Source of the DNA: Rhynochetos jubatus
Taxonomy: Eukaryota; Chordata; Aves; Eurypygiformes; Rhynochetidae
Assembly (NCBI GenBank): GCA_027574665.1
Contig: CM050655.1
Location: forward strand, 4,092,001-4,156,000
Direction: 5' to 3'
Length of the DNA stretch: 64,000 nt
The notes under the pieces were generated by a model. That model did no database searches. It saw only the letters and a list, made by a program, of their open reading frames with translations, and had not been told where the DNA came from. Positions 1-10,760 of this stretch are shown in pieces. Each line of letters begins with the position of its first letter. Position 1 is the stretch's first letter. The position numbers and the translations under genes were made by a program.

Positions 1-2016
1 TTTTTGAATGCTCAAAACAACTTTTAGCCCTCAGAGCACACATATCTAATTAAGCATCTGCTTCCAGCCACGCTGCAATGTTACACCAGTCTGGCACTTT
101 CCTTTTTACATCATTCCAAGATAACACTCAGATGCAATTACTGGAGTTTGTAATGCCACGCTACCAATTGCATACAGATCATCATTCTCTCTCTCAGCCA
201 ATAAAAGGATTACCCAGGAGGTTAAGATTGTTTTGAATACCAAGAGCTACTACTGCAAATACAAGAGAAAACAAATAGAGTGGCAGGATCCTGACTTGTT
301 CCAGGCTTTGGGATGGATTTCCCTAAACTACCTCCTTACAGTCAGCTCCTTACCATGATTTATTATGAAGGAAAGGACAGATCAGTTCTCTTAAACAGGG
401 AAAACTCAAAGCAATCAGCAAAGACGAAACAGAAACAAGGTCTATCTGCAACCCTTGACCACTGCATCCTTGCAGGCAGGTCTCTGCTTCCACCCTGGGG
501 TTCAATCAGCTAAGTGACCTGAGGAGCAGCACCACCTCTGCTCAGTCCTTGCAGGCTCCTCCATGCAGCTCATGGCTGCAATCTCCTGTTCAGCCCCTCC
601 TACCACCTCTCAAAGCTCCTCAAACACAGGAGCCAGAGTCAGTTATGAACATAAAGAAAGAAAATGGGAGGAAAAACAAATGCCGTCAGTCACCAGAATC
701 ACCAATGCTCCAGAACAACTTTACTAACAGTCACCAGGGCTTGGAAATATAACATAAAAGCTCATGCACTCATCTGCTTGGTTCCCCTGGGTGCTATCTG
801 CCGTTTTATACGAGGGCCCCTTTCTACACTAAGATGACATTTGTGGATAGTCATGGCTCCTCAGGCATTTAGAAAATGCTCACAGAAATAACTGCAAGCA
901 AGACAGTGTTCCACAGCTCAGGAGAAAAAAGCAGATGCCACTTCAGCAGAAGTGTCTGCAGCAATTTCACTTACTAGTCACTAAGAGGCACGTTCACTAT
1001 GGCCATACATGGGTCAGGAAGGGGAACAGACACCACAGTGCTAAGTATCAGAGAGCTGCTGCCCATCAGCACTGGGAGAGCAGGACACAACGCTGGTACA
1101 TAAAAAAACTCCTAGCGTTATGGAAGGTGCTTTATTAAAAGCAGTAACACTAGATGGCCAGGACTTGGCACGTGCTGGGCTCTGCCAAGCCTCAAACCCT
1201 TGGATAGCTGGCAGGCACACAGCGTGCCTCTCAGAGACACCATCTCCTGGCTTTTCCAAATGTTTCCGTCGGCATCATGAACCTCTAGCTTTCAGCGCTG
1301 GCACACATCACTGGAAAGCAGAGATGAGCCTTATCCTTCCCAGCACACACCCTTGTCCAGCTCAGCTAACACAGGGAGTAGCACCACAGCAAGAATAGAA
1401 TTTAATTTCTCCTTTGCAGCCAAATCCCACGACGACCCATTTGGCAGTATTTACAGGAAGCTTCACTTTGCTTCAGAAAATTTAGCCCTGTACCCCAAAT
1501 CAAACTAACACAATCACAAGCTTTCAGTCTCCTTGCACTCACTCCTTGAGCCACGCCCAGGAGGTAACCCACCCTTCCTGCATCTTCTACTGCTGCATTA
1601 GATTCACCCACAGCCTGCAGTTATTTTGGTAAGGCTCAGTACCCCTTCTGTGGAGCTTGGGCTCATACAATATGTATTAACCTTTCATTAGTAAGAGCTG
1701 TATATTTCATTCAAAAACTGAATTGCATGTTGCGCATTTTAACGGAACAACTCAAATTATAGATTTTTTTTTATAAATTAAGTGCAATCTCCTAGATACT
1801 CTGGAAATATCTAGACTACATATATTAGCTATATTCCAAGATACTCTGGAGTGAAGCCCTTTGGCGACACCCTAGCTAAAGCAGTAACTGTTTGGATTTA
1901 TAAATCATATCGCTCTCTCTCTAGGAAATGGGCAGGTGAAGAGGATTGACCTGACAGGACAAGCGCAGGGAGTGGGCTGTGGTGAAGCAGCTCGAGTTAA
2001 TCAAGTCTGGACTTAC
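1..2016. other. Unique noncoding DNA, no gene recognised
   Basis: This AT-rich stretch has only short chance open frames on both strands (for example 1120-1398 on + and 1041-1259 on -, which lie largely opposite each other). None resembles a protein family I know, and no repeat family is recognisable. It is probably intronic or intergenic. Confidence 0.6.
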
Positions 2017-2066
2017 CTGGGTTTCAAATCTATGAAGATACACAATTTTGTAACTGTGTTCAATGT
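2017..2066 (-). other. Candidate coding exon, 50 bp
   Basis: Read on the minus strand, this segment ends at a near-ideal donor (CCCAG followed by GTAAGTCC) and is preceded by a T-rich tract and an AG acceptor. It is open in phase 1 and encodes IEHSYKIVYLHRFETQ after a split codon. It could join the exon-like segments at 6211-6249, 6745-6795 and 7574-7623, which all use the same phase. A 50-bp open segment between good splice sites arises often by chance, so this is only a candidate. Confidence 0.18.
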
Positions 2067-4249
2067 CTTCAAGTATCAGCAAGGGTAAAACAAAGCCAAA
2101 AATGAGGCTGCAAGTTTGGCAGGCTGCAAAACCTTCCTGAGTTTTACAGAGTTTTCTTTGCATAAAATATTGTCTTGTCGAGTGAAAATATTTTGAGGAA
2201 ACAAGTTGGTAGAAGGCTTTTTCCTTGTACATAAATAATAAAAATGAAGCATCTAGATATGTCAAAATGGAGCCCTACATTTAGCCCTAACCCCAGCTCT
2301 ACTTCTTTCGAAGTCGCTGGTGAAGTCCCACTGCCCTCTGGGAAAGCAGAGCATCTCTGCACAGGCCGTCTTCGACAGGTAATTGAGAAGGGATCGGGTT
2401 CAAGACAGAAGCTGTTTGCAGAGTTTGTTTTACCATTTTACCTCCTTCATTTATTTAAAATGAAATTAAAAAATTGACAAGCTATCCACTACCTTTTCCT
2501 TTCAATGACACTAGGACCAAACAGCTTGAGGAGACAAAAGTCCCACGGATCCAAGCCCTGTTCTGGCTCCTCCAGCAGCACCAGTGCTCCCCATCACTGC
2601 TCAGCTGTAGGCCAGTTTCTTTCCTCATTTATATCAGAGAAACCCCAGTGGAGATGACAGATTTGCCAAGCTGCAAGGAAGGGAAAGCTCCGGCTTGCAT
2701 AATCTTTATTACTATGAGGAGTCATTCGAAAAGTTTCTTTCAAGAGGGTAAATGAAACAGAACAAAATACAGCAGAGAAATTACTGTAGCACAAAACAAA
2801 CTCTCCCTGGTGTCTTCTATTTCAGAGGAACAACGTTTCTGAACAGCACTGCTTCTCTCCCTGATTACAAAACATATTTCCAAGTGTGACTCATACTCGG
2901 AGAGGAAAACTTGTTCTCAAAATCTCGCACATGATGATCTGCAGCCCAGTGTTCCCCCAAGGATTAATTTGGAATTAATGCCAAAAGATGCCTCTGAGGG
3001 CAGTCTGTTAATGTTGCAGCAGAGCCGAAGGAAGAGCGTCTGTTGGCTGGCCCCAGAGCACTGCTTTGTCCATTTCTTTAGCGCAGGTTGGAATTCCTGC
3101 TTCCAAAAGAAGTCAGCGTGGAAGAGACAGCTTAAACCCCTGAGTCCTGGCGCAGGAGCCTTTGGGAAACTGCAAAGAGGAGCCAGACAGAGCCCTCGCA
3201 GCTCTTGCCGCTTAGACCCATCTTGCTCCAAGAGATGGGCACGCTTTCCCAGTGACACCAGCTCTTTCAGGACAAGGCATCGTAGACACACTTCACACAC
3301 CAAACACAGGGTACAGATTACCCTTGTATAAGAATATTTATTTACCAGTGAAAACCTTTGGGAAAACCAGACTTTAGAGCACATCTAGTATTATTATATT
3401 CTCACTGCACAAAATAATGCCATGGCCCTTCAGACAGCACATAAATTACTCCAGAAAAGACAATTACTTATCCAACCTGAGAAACAGCAACAAACAGCAG
3501 TTTCATTAGCATCCCTTCTCCTCCAGTTTACACCAACGATGTAGAAGTCATCAGCTCCCACAGAATCCCAGCAAGGCACTTGCTGAGAGCACTCGGCAGC
3601 CTGGCACACACGCGGGAACGCTCATGCTCTCACAGCCCTTTCCCAGCCATGCTGTCGGCACTCCTCCTCGCACGTACACACACAACAGTATTACTCCATG
3701 CTTTCATCTATGCTTTCTCAGTTTAAACACTTGCTACCGTTTAAGTTCACTAAAAGGCAAGACAGCCAGGATTTTCAATCAAACTCTTCTGCCCCAACAA
3801 AGTTAGAGGCCTAAACTTATTCTGCCATGCGACTGTGTTGGGACCTAGCGATTACTACCTGCTTACTGTGCTGTTTCGAAGAAATGGAAATTGCAAAGGC
3901 CTGCACAGAGCCTAAACCCCAGCTTTAGCCTTAAATGAGCAAAACACTGCATTCAACACAACCATTTACACAACTATAAAAATAACATATATTAGAAATG
4001 ATGGAAACGTGTATGCTACGCTTTCAGTTTTGAAAACGCTCCATAGTTTTGTAGGGCAGCACAGGGAGAGCAGTAATGGGAAAGATCTAGCTTTATAACC
4101 CTTTTAAGTTTTGTTTGGTTGCAATCAGGAAAACATAAACCAACACATTAAGGTTTGGCCCAGAACGATTATCAATTCAGACACAATAGCTGTTTGCACT
4201 CCTGAAAAGTTGCAATTCTTTTAAATGAAGTGTAACAGCAGTAATTGTG
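2067..4249. other. Unique noncoding DNA, no gene recognised
   Basis: The longest open frame is 155 codons on the minus strand (2917-3384). It is mirrored by a 120-codon frame on + (2969-3331), shows no family signature and is judged a chance frame. Nothing else is recognisable. Confidence 0.55.
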
Positions 4250-4430
4250 TTTCTCTGAGTGAGCTAAGAGGCAAATGGTGCATGAATCAATAATGATGTG
4301 GCTTGTACACCATTTATCTCCTCACATGATCCACAGGAAATCCAATTGCATAATTACATTATTCACAGCCTGTCGAGAGCGCGGAATAACTGGATCTCGT
4401 TAGCATGTGCTTTTACCCCCATCTGCAAAA
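4250..4430. promoter_or_regulatory. Possible conserved noncoding element
   Basis: This segment has high complexity, no repeat, and clustered AT-rich motifs of homeodomain or octamer type such as ATGAATCAATAATGAT and CCAATTGCATAATTAC. That composition is typical of vertebrate conserved noncoding enhancers. There is no direct evidence of conservation in a single sequence, so the call is an inference from composition alone. Confidence 0.2.
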
Positions 4431-5248
4431 GGCAGATACCCAAAAGGGGGGACCTGACGGACCACCAGCCAAAGTTTCCACTAATAATGGGATCTTACTC
4501 CCTGGAAGTACCAGCGCTGCGAAGGGGGACTTAAATTCTGCTCTCAGTGAACCGATTTCGATAAATAGCTTGAACATTCAGAAAGCTTTTGAAAGCTTCA
4601 AAGTCTTCAGCTGCTATAAAGCTGTTACAGTGAGTGAGACCAATATGCCTGCTGACTTCAGAAACCAGACTGCTGGGAATGAATTAGGACGCTCAGACAC
4701 AGGTACTTTAACACAATTAAAAATCTTCTATTTAGACACCCGAGGAAGCTGCGGGTATAGAAGGAAGTTTGCAAACCCAAGTGTTAAACACTGCTCACAA
4801 AAATAGCCTCTGAGGGATGCAATTGGGTGTTGGTGCTCAATAAGCACCTGGTTTCAATGGTTTATCTTCCATCACCACCGAAGCACACATGTGCAACGTT
4901 CACCAGTTTCTACTATATCATTTCTGAATTCCCATTGGGGCCAGTCTGGGAATGGGACAGCTGTGCCACACCTGGTGACAAGCCCAGGATGGCAGTGCAG
5001 ATTTTTTAAAGTGTTTTTTCATTCCAAACAGATGGGAGCCTGGAAAAGGCTGCTGGTCCTGACCAAACACACAGCCCCTTCCTCTGCTTGCTGGCCAGAC
5101 AACCTCCCCACTCCAAGCTTCTGCTGTAAAATACTCATCTCCTTTCAGGGTAATCTACCTTACTCTGCACAACTCTGACATGAAACCACAAGGACCAATC
5201 CTGATGATCCCCTTAATTTAATAACCTGCAAGTTTTGACACATCTTAC
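4431..5248. other. Unique noncoding DNA, no gene recognised
   Basis: Overlapping short frames at 4298-4534, 4405-4806, 4827-5009 and 4891-5178 on + are in different phases and look like chance frames. No repeat or regulatory element is recognisable. Confidence 0.5.
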
Positions 5249-5305
5249 CTTGAAATGACCATTAAACCCTAGCAGGCTTGTGTCTGAGGCACAAGGAGTT
5301 TGCAG
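5249..5305 (-). other. Candidate coding exon, 57 bp
   Basis: On the minus strand a TTCTTTACTGCAG acceptor precedes, and a TTTCAAG/GTAAGATG donor follows, a 57-bp segment. It is open in phase 0 for 19 codons (LQTPCASDTSLLGFNGHFK). Its phase does not fit the phase-1 chain of its neighbours, so either it is a chance match or it belongs to another transcript. The family is not recognised. Confidence 0.15.
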
Positions 5306-6210
5306 CTGCAGTAAAGAACTTGAGCTTTCTAGGCTCAAAAGAAAGTGTATTTCAGGTTGGCTGCTTTTCCAAAGAAGAAAAAACACTGAAAGAGGGAACA
5401 CACCTAAATACAGATGATTTAGGACTAAAAACTACTCCACACTGCAGTTTTACCGTTTGTTTTCTGTACAAATTGCCCACTTTTTTACAATTCAACCCAA
5501 ATGGAGCAGCTACTGCCAGATGTATGTAAAACTCTGAGAGTTTCTTAGGCAAGAGGGATGCTGAGCTACTCTCCCTCTCCCCCAGAGAAGTTTGAAAATC
5601 TGACTGCAGGACTGGAAGAGGCATCTGCAGCTCAAGCCTTTTGCCGTGCTGCCAGCTGTTCCCTCACTGTGTCCGAATCAAATAAAAAGCAAGCCTGAAA
5701 AATTCATCACAAATTATTTCCTTTATTCATCACAGAATGTGAATATCCCCAGAGAAGCTGCTGTACACATACGAGTAAGTGTCTCCTGGAGGCACAAACA
5801 GATAGGTTATAGGTCTCCATGTTTATGAAACAGGGAGAAATTTATGGCCTCACACATCCTTTTCTGTCATGGGATTATCGCTTCAGTAGCTGACCTGCTT
5901 AAAAACGATAGAGCAGTTTGCTGTGGCCAAAGGTAGTTACTTTTATGAACAGGATGGATTAGAGTTACTTGATATGAAACCAGGATAAGAACCAAACCTT
6001 ATACCATGACATTAACTTGGTTTTATTACTAACCCTGAAGGAAAAACAGAAAATGGAAAAATTCAAATAAACAGTAAAAAAAAAAAAAAACCCAGCAAGT
6101 GCTGATGGACAGATGAAGACTTGAAAAAAATGTAAAAGCTGAAGAGAGCAAATACTTCTTAAAGACAACAAATTAATGTATATGTATTTTTAATACGTTC
6201 CTAGTCTTAC
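5306..6210. other. Unique noncoding DNA with an A15 run
   Basis: Only chance frames are visible. A 15-base A run lies at 6076-6090. I looked for a retroposed gene body upstream of it and found none. Confidence 0.5.
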
Positions 6211-6249
6211 CACAGTTGTCACTTGCAAGAGAGGAGTTGAACTGCTTTA
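6211..6249 (-). other. Candidate coding micro-exon, 39 bp
   Basis: The minus-strand donor is CTGTG/GTAAGACT and the acceptor is GGATAG, with a modest pyrimidine tract. The segment is open in phase 1 to phase 1 and encodes KQFNSSLASDNC between split codons. It is phase-compatible with 6745-6795 upstream and 2017-2066 downstream. Very short segments like this are easily produced by chance. Confidence 0.13.
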
Positions 6250-6744
6250 CTATCCAGCGTATTGCAGATCAAAACAGAGCCAAGATTCTGCCACCACAAG
6301 CCTGCACATGAGATGCTGGAAGGAGCCAGGAATGCTGTTTTCAGGCCATAGCAAGAGTCAAATCCAAAAGATCATTTCCTACACAAGGGCTATCTCAAGA
6401 CAAACTATTCTTTAAACTAACGCAAGGTCAGTGAGCATTTATCTATTGATAATGATGTCGAGACACTGCTACTCTAGGCCCCCTCAGGACACGTGATAGC
6501 CTCTGGTAAAAGGACACAGAGGAACTAGGAGGCACCTGCAAGACAAATGTTTCTTTCTTTGAAAGCTAATGGTAGCAACGTGAAGAGGAGGAATATGTAA
6601 CAGGCAGCATTTTTAATTGCAGTCCATTGAGGCTACAGAATAAAGTAGGAGACAATCATACCAAATACACATATTTTACACTACTCATACTAAAATACTT
6701 TTTTAAAATAACCCAGTAGCCTTTTTTGCCACAGATTCTCCTAC
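6250..6744. other. Unique noncoding DNA, no gene recognised
   Basis: No repeat, RNA gene or plausible coding segment is visible. If the minus-strand candidate exons are real, this would be intron. Confidence 0.5.
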
Positions 6745-6795
6745 CAAGTCTTTCATGCAGCTTTCTTCTTAAAGCAATACATTCCACCTTCATTA
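6745..6795 (-). other. Candidate coding micro-exon, 51 bp
   Basis: On the minus strand the acceptor is GTATTATGCTAG and the donor is a weaker ACTTG/GTAGGAG. The segment is open in phase 1 to phase 1 and encodes MKVECIALRRKLHERL. Its basic content would fit a cytosolic stretch after the hydrophobic candidate exon at 7574-7623. Evidence is only splice-site quality and phase. Confidence 0.14.
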
Positions 6796-7573
6796 CTAGC
6801 ATAATACAGCATTCAGCCAAAGGGATCCATATCAAGAAGTCCAAAAGTTGATACAGGAGGTCAAAATCTGACAATTCTTTTTAATGTAGAGTAGTTTAGC
6901 GAATTATTCTACTTTTATATGTAGAAGTACACACATCCTGTATCCCAGCACACGGGAACACAGACCTCAGCCTAAGAACGTCTGCAGAAGTAATATTATG
7001 AGCTGCAAAAGAAGAGTTTTTAACATTATAATATACTTGTCTGTAGCCATGTCCATCCTTCTTGGCATAATGTGAAGTGCTGTCTTCCCCAAAGCACTGA
7101 ACTGAAATGAAACCACACAGTTCCTCTCATCTGGCCCCACAGTAAGCCTGCTGTTTGCACCAACTTGACAGAATTTCAAGTCCCAAAAGGAGTCCTCCCA
7201 CATTCACAGAAGGTGAGAAGGTACTCGGGGCTCCTGCCTTCCCCAGGCAACAGGCAAACACCATTGTCCCAGAGGCAGGTCTTCTACAATAAAAGCGACA
7301 AAAAATCCTGAAGAAACTGATACCAGCAAGTGTCATTTCAAGAAGGGAGACCAGGAAGACCAAACCACAGTCTCCTGAGGAAGATGAGGGAAAGTACATC
7401 ACGTGTTGGTGTTACCATAACAAGCACAGTGATGATCATCCTTCTTACACCTGCAGCGCCACTCTCGGTTGCATCAACATTTCAAATAACGTGTTTGATA
7501 GATTCATTTGTGCCATCACAGCTCCACTATTAAATTTCAGCCACAGATTCAACTTTGGCCCAAGCATACTCAC
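6796..7573. other. Unique DNA with a strong minus-strand acceptor
   Basis: A very good minus-strand acceptor (TTCCCTCATCTTCCTCAG) ends at 7380 and opens a frame of about 80 codons that runs to a stop near 7128. No donor or family signature supports it. A second acceptor-like site (CTCTTCTTTTGCAG) lies near 7005. Function is unknown. Confidence 0.35.
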
Positions 7574-7623
7574 CTACAATGCCTACAGCACTTAGAGAAG
7601 TTAAAAATTTAAACAAGATGAAT
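7574..7623 (-). other. Candidate coding exon, 50 bp, hydrophobic
   Basis: The minus-strand donor TTGTAG/GTGAGTATG is excellent and the acceptor CATACAG is acceptable. The segment is open in phase 2 to phase 1 and encodes FILFKFLTSLSAVGIV, which could be part of a membrane helix. It is phase-compatible with 6745-6795. It does not directly fit the phase-0 end of 8539-8685, so a missing exon would be needed if both belong to one gene. Confidence 0.17.
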
Positions 7624-8538
7624 CTGTATGTACAAAGTCTACCATGTAGCAGACATTCTGATGTGTGTGATGTTCAACGGTAACACATCTTGGCACAAAG
7701 CCAAATGAAATCATGGAAATCAGTTTCTCGCCAAACTTAAAGGTGTGAAGCAAATATAAATAGGCTGCTATGCTGCTCACTCTTTAGGGTGAAATATTCA
7801 ATGGGTGCAGAGTGCTATCAGTGTGAAAGCACTCAGGGACTGCTCCTCAAAGTGGTAAACCAGCAGTAATACCAATCTCCTACACACCAGATGGACAAGA
7901 GGGTCCTTCCTACCATCAAAGTATGGGTTGTGACAAGGCTCATTCTGCTGAGAAGGGCATGGAGTTGGAGGGGAGCTCTTTGGGAAAGGGTGGGCACATT
8001 CTTTATTTTTATCCCATGGGGTACGGGAGACTGTGTCGTATATCCAGTATGACTTATTTAACAGTTTGAGGTCCAAGGATCTGACTGTGATGCAGAAGAA
8101 ACTGTATGTGTAAAGACAAGATTCATGGGATTAAAAGAAATACTCTCACAAGGAAGCTGAAATGGATTTTGTATGCAAGAGCAACCCTTTGCTCTTCCTT
8201 ATGTATATTTCTCAACTCCTTTTAGAGCCAAAAATAAACAACGGAATAATTCAGTCCCCTCAAAAGTGAAAGGTTCTCTTTGTACCAAAGGAAGAGGCAC
8301 CAGGCCACCAGAAACTCAACAATTCCCGTAATCCTGAAAGTCCACGAGCTCCCAGTCACTCCTGGCCACCATCAGAGGCAGGACATTCAGGTTAGACAGA
8401 CTCTCGGTCTGAGCCAGCAGTCATCCTTGAGTTATTTTTGTATTCCAAGCAGAGGACATTGACATATGTAGGACTTGACTGCAAGTACACAAAAGACAGC
8501 ATCGCTCAAGGCAAAAAGCTAATGCCGATATAACTCAC
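7624..8538. other. Unique noncoding DNA, no gene recognised
   Basis: A 92-codon minus-strand frame (7798-8076) is proline- and cysteine-rich and shows no family signature. No repeat is recognisable. Confidence 0.5.
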
Positions 8539-8685
8539 CCGCGTGAGTATGCATGTTGCAAAGCGCGCTGTGCCAATCCCCTTGTGCTGTGAATTGCTAC
8601 TGCCCGTGGCTACAGAGCGTAGGCTCTGCAGTGCGAGCTCTAGGAGCAGCATGTCATTTTTCAGGTTAGCAAAAACACAGCTCAG
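8539..8685 (-). other. Candidate coding exon, 147 bp, CpG-enriched
   Basis: On the minus strand a donor (ACGCGG/GTGAGTTAT) follows a 49-codon open segment that starts after a CCCGTTAG acceptor. A second acceptor, TGCTGCTCCTAG, would give a 101-bp version ending at 8639. The predicted peptide includes KNDMLLLELALQSLRSVA and then a Ser/Gly-rich stretch, which could be helical then flexible. The 120 bp around it has about eight CpG sites in an otherwise CpG-poor region, as expected for constrained coding DNA or for a small regulatory CpG cluster. Its phase 0 start matches the phase 0 end of 10055-10197. I do not recognise the protein. Confidence 0.3.
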
Positions 8686-10054
8686 CTAACGGGTCATTTA
8701 TATGTGGGTCTAAACACGACAAGGCTCAGTTGCTCAGGGCTAGAGACCTGTGAGAAAGATAACATTTTAAATTATTTAAATCAATGCGAAGAAGGCTTAG
8801 AAGCGCCTGATTGAAAGAGTTACAAACAGCACATGTCCAACTTGATTTCAGGCTTGCTAAGTTAGACTAATAAGAAATAGAACAAACAGAAAGCAGCAGA
8901 AGTGAAAACTGCAAACATGAGTAGCTCCAGACTGAGACACATGAACAAGGACTTTACTAGCAGAGGTTAGCAACAAGACAACAGTATAGACACAAGATAA
9001 AAGTGTTCTGATGCAGGACTCCATACACTGACTTGATTTTCACGCTGAAGTTCCCACCTACAGAACACCCGAGATCTCCTTTGAAGTTAGGGTTCAAATC
9101 TCAGCAAGAGATAAATAAAATCTCTTCCTTGCAGGCTACTCTTTGGTTGCCTATACTGCATTGCTCTTCATCTGCTCATGGTGCCATGCCTGAATTTTCA
9201 AATAAAGTTCTTTCTTAGCTCCCAGTGTGAGTCTGGTATCTCAGGGACAGACGGTTCCCTGAAGTTTCTGGGTTCCCAGCTCATGTTTTCTTTAGCAGAA
9301 GCAGCATGTAGCTTATGGATTAGTGTGTTTAAAGGCTCCTTCGTATTATCAAACTATGTAACATCTACAGAGATTCAGCTGAAACTGTGAAGTCCTTTTA
9401 TTCTAAAATCTTCTGTAATTCCCAGTTCAATTTTCTTGGGTATTAGCCAAGCAGCAAGCCATGCATAAAAAGGGGAGAGGAGGAGAGACTTTTCCTTAAT
9501 GAAAAATATCAGAAGTTCCCTCAAAAATATCCTCATATCAATTTTCTACTTCATCAGGGAATTCCACAGCACAATTCCTCCCATCACTGGTACCCTTGGC
9601 TCACTTACACTAGGATAAGTGATGCTGCAAGACACCTAGGATATTAGCAGCTGGTCTTTCAAAAGAGCTTATTTAAACCCACACAGACAGCTTGCAATCC
9701 ACCAAGATCAGACTTTTGCCCCCGCCAGCACTGACACAACAAAGTGTTGCTGGGGTGGTTTGGTTTCCACAAGACTTCTCTAGCTGGAGACAAAAACTGA
9801 GAAAAATCCAGGCCATTTGTAGTTATGTTCAATGAACTTTAGAGAGGAAAAATGCACTTTGCACATCCAATGCTCAGTTACTGCAATAGAAAGTTGGTTA
9901 GCCAGACAAGTCAAGGAAAAAATAACCTTGGAAAAGAAAACATAGAGGAAGGAGAAAATAAATATGGTATCTCACCTTTTTCGAAGCCATGCACACATTT
10001 TCACCTTTTGCAAGTTTAACCGCAAGTTTTCCATATGAAATCAATGCTCATCAC
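8686..10054. other. Unique noncoding DNA, putative intron
   Basis: Short chance frames only. A 16-base match to the MIR core (GGGTTCAAATCTCAGC) lies at 9085-9100 but has no supporting flanks. A strong minus-strand donor (GAAAAAG/GTGAGATAC) lies near 9974. Its open frame (KLAVKLAKGENVCMASKK) overlaps the putative intron of the candidate split gene, so alternative exon structures are possible here. Confidence 0.4.
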
Positions 10055-10197
10055 CTGAACTGGATTTACCCACACCACGTGGTTAAAGAAAAGGGCTGGT
10101 TGCATCACATACAGCCACTTGGGATGAAAACCTAGCCAACGGAAGAGCTCCCAATTAATCACATCAGTGGAAGTGATGGAAAACAGAGCGACAGACC
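10055..10197 (-). other. Candidate coding exon, 143 bp, membrane-like
   Basis: On the minus strand an acceptor (TTGACTGCAG) and a donor (GTTCAG/GTGATGAGC) enclose 47 full codons open in phase 1 to 0. The peptide is rich in Trp and Phe (for example NWELFRWLGFHPKWLYVM and FFNHVVWVNPVQ), as in a membrane protein loop and helix. Third positions are more GC-rich than the surroundings, and three CpG sites are retained. Its phase matches the candidate exons on both sides (10613-10760 and 8539-8685). No family is recognised, so function cannot be given. Chance remains possible. Confidence 0.33.
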
Positions 10198-10612
10198 CTG
10201 CAGTCAATTATACTTAACAGAATGTAGCAAAGCACAAAAACACTCTTCAACAGAAAAAATCCTGATATTACTCCACATAATAGCACTCTGTGCTGAAGGC
10301 GGTATTGCAGTCTGTTTTCATTATGGGAACATCTGATAGATATGTAAGGGATTTGAAAAACTCAAAAAAGCTCCTTGAAAATTAGGATGGTATGGTGGTC
10401 CTCTGTTATAATCAAATGCTGCAATTCAAGCAAAAAAAGAAAAGGTATGTTCTGTCACAGGTATCAAATCAAACTATTAATCTGCCTGTCTGTGTTGTAA
10501 CAAAGCAGGAAACAAGTTATCTTTCACCTGCTTAAACTGCCCCAAAGTGAGGACGGAGGTGTATCTACTTCTGGTTTATAAATACCCAGACAGGTAATGT
10601 AAAAAGAAGTAC

Positions 10613-10760
10613 CTTTAAACACTAGATGACAGTTTGCCCAGAACACAGTGAAAAGCCCAAAGCAGAGTAGAGATATAACTCTCTGGAAGACATAATCAGT
10701 GCTTTGTGCATTTTCATTCTTCATCACTACATCTTCCTTTTGCTTTTGTTCCTCAAGCCG
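10613..10760 (-). other. Candidate coding exon, 148 bp, charged then hydrophobic
   Basis: On the minus strand an acceptor (AAGTGTGCCCAG) and a donor (TTTAAAG/GTACTT) enclose a frame open in phase 0 to 1. The peptide starts with a charged, helix-prone part (RLEEQKQKEDVVMKNENA) and then has a hydrophobic run (VISLLCFGLFTVFWANCHLV) that could span a membrane. The last codon is split and completed in frame by 10055-10197 after an intron of 415 bp. Family and function are unknown. Neighbouring exons on the N-terminal side were not found with confidence. Confidence 0.33.

Noticed and set aside
2917..3384. 155-codon open frame on the minus strand, overlapping a 120-codon frame on +
   Set aside because: The composition is Cys/Leu/Ser-rich without domains, both strands are open over the same bases, and no splice or family support exists; this is a chance frame.
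7040..7115. GKTALHI phrase resembling an ankyrin repeat on the minus strand
   Set aside because: Only seven residues match, the ankyrin pattern does not continue, and no adjacent repeat is seen.
7127..7402. Minus-strand frame after an excellent acceptor, hydrophobic N-terminal part
   Set aside because: No donor in the right phase, no family signature and the frame ends in an unremarkable way; noted as an acceptor-like site only.
9085..9100. GGGTTCAAATCTCAGC, like a tRNA B-box or MIR core
   Set aside because: No A-box, no cloverleaf arms and no MIR flanks could be found around it.
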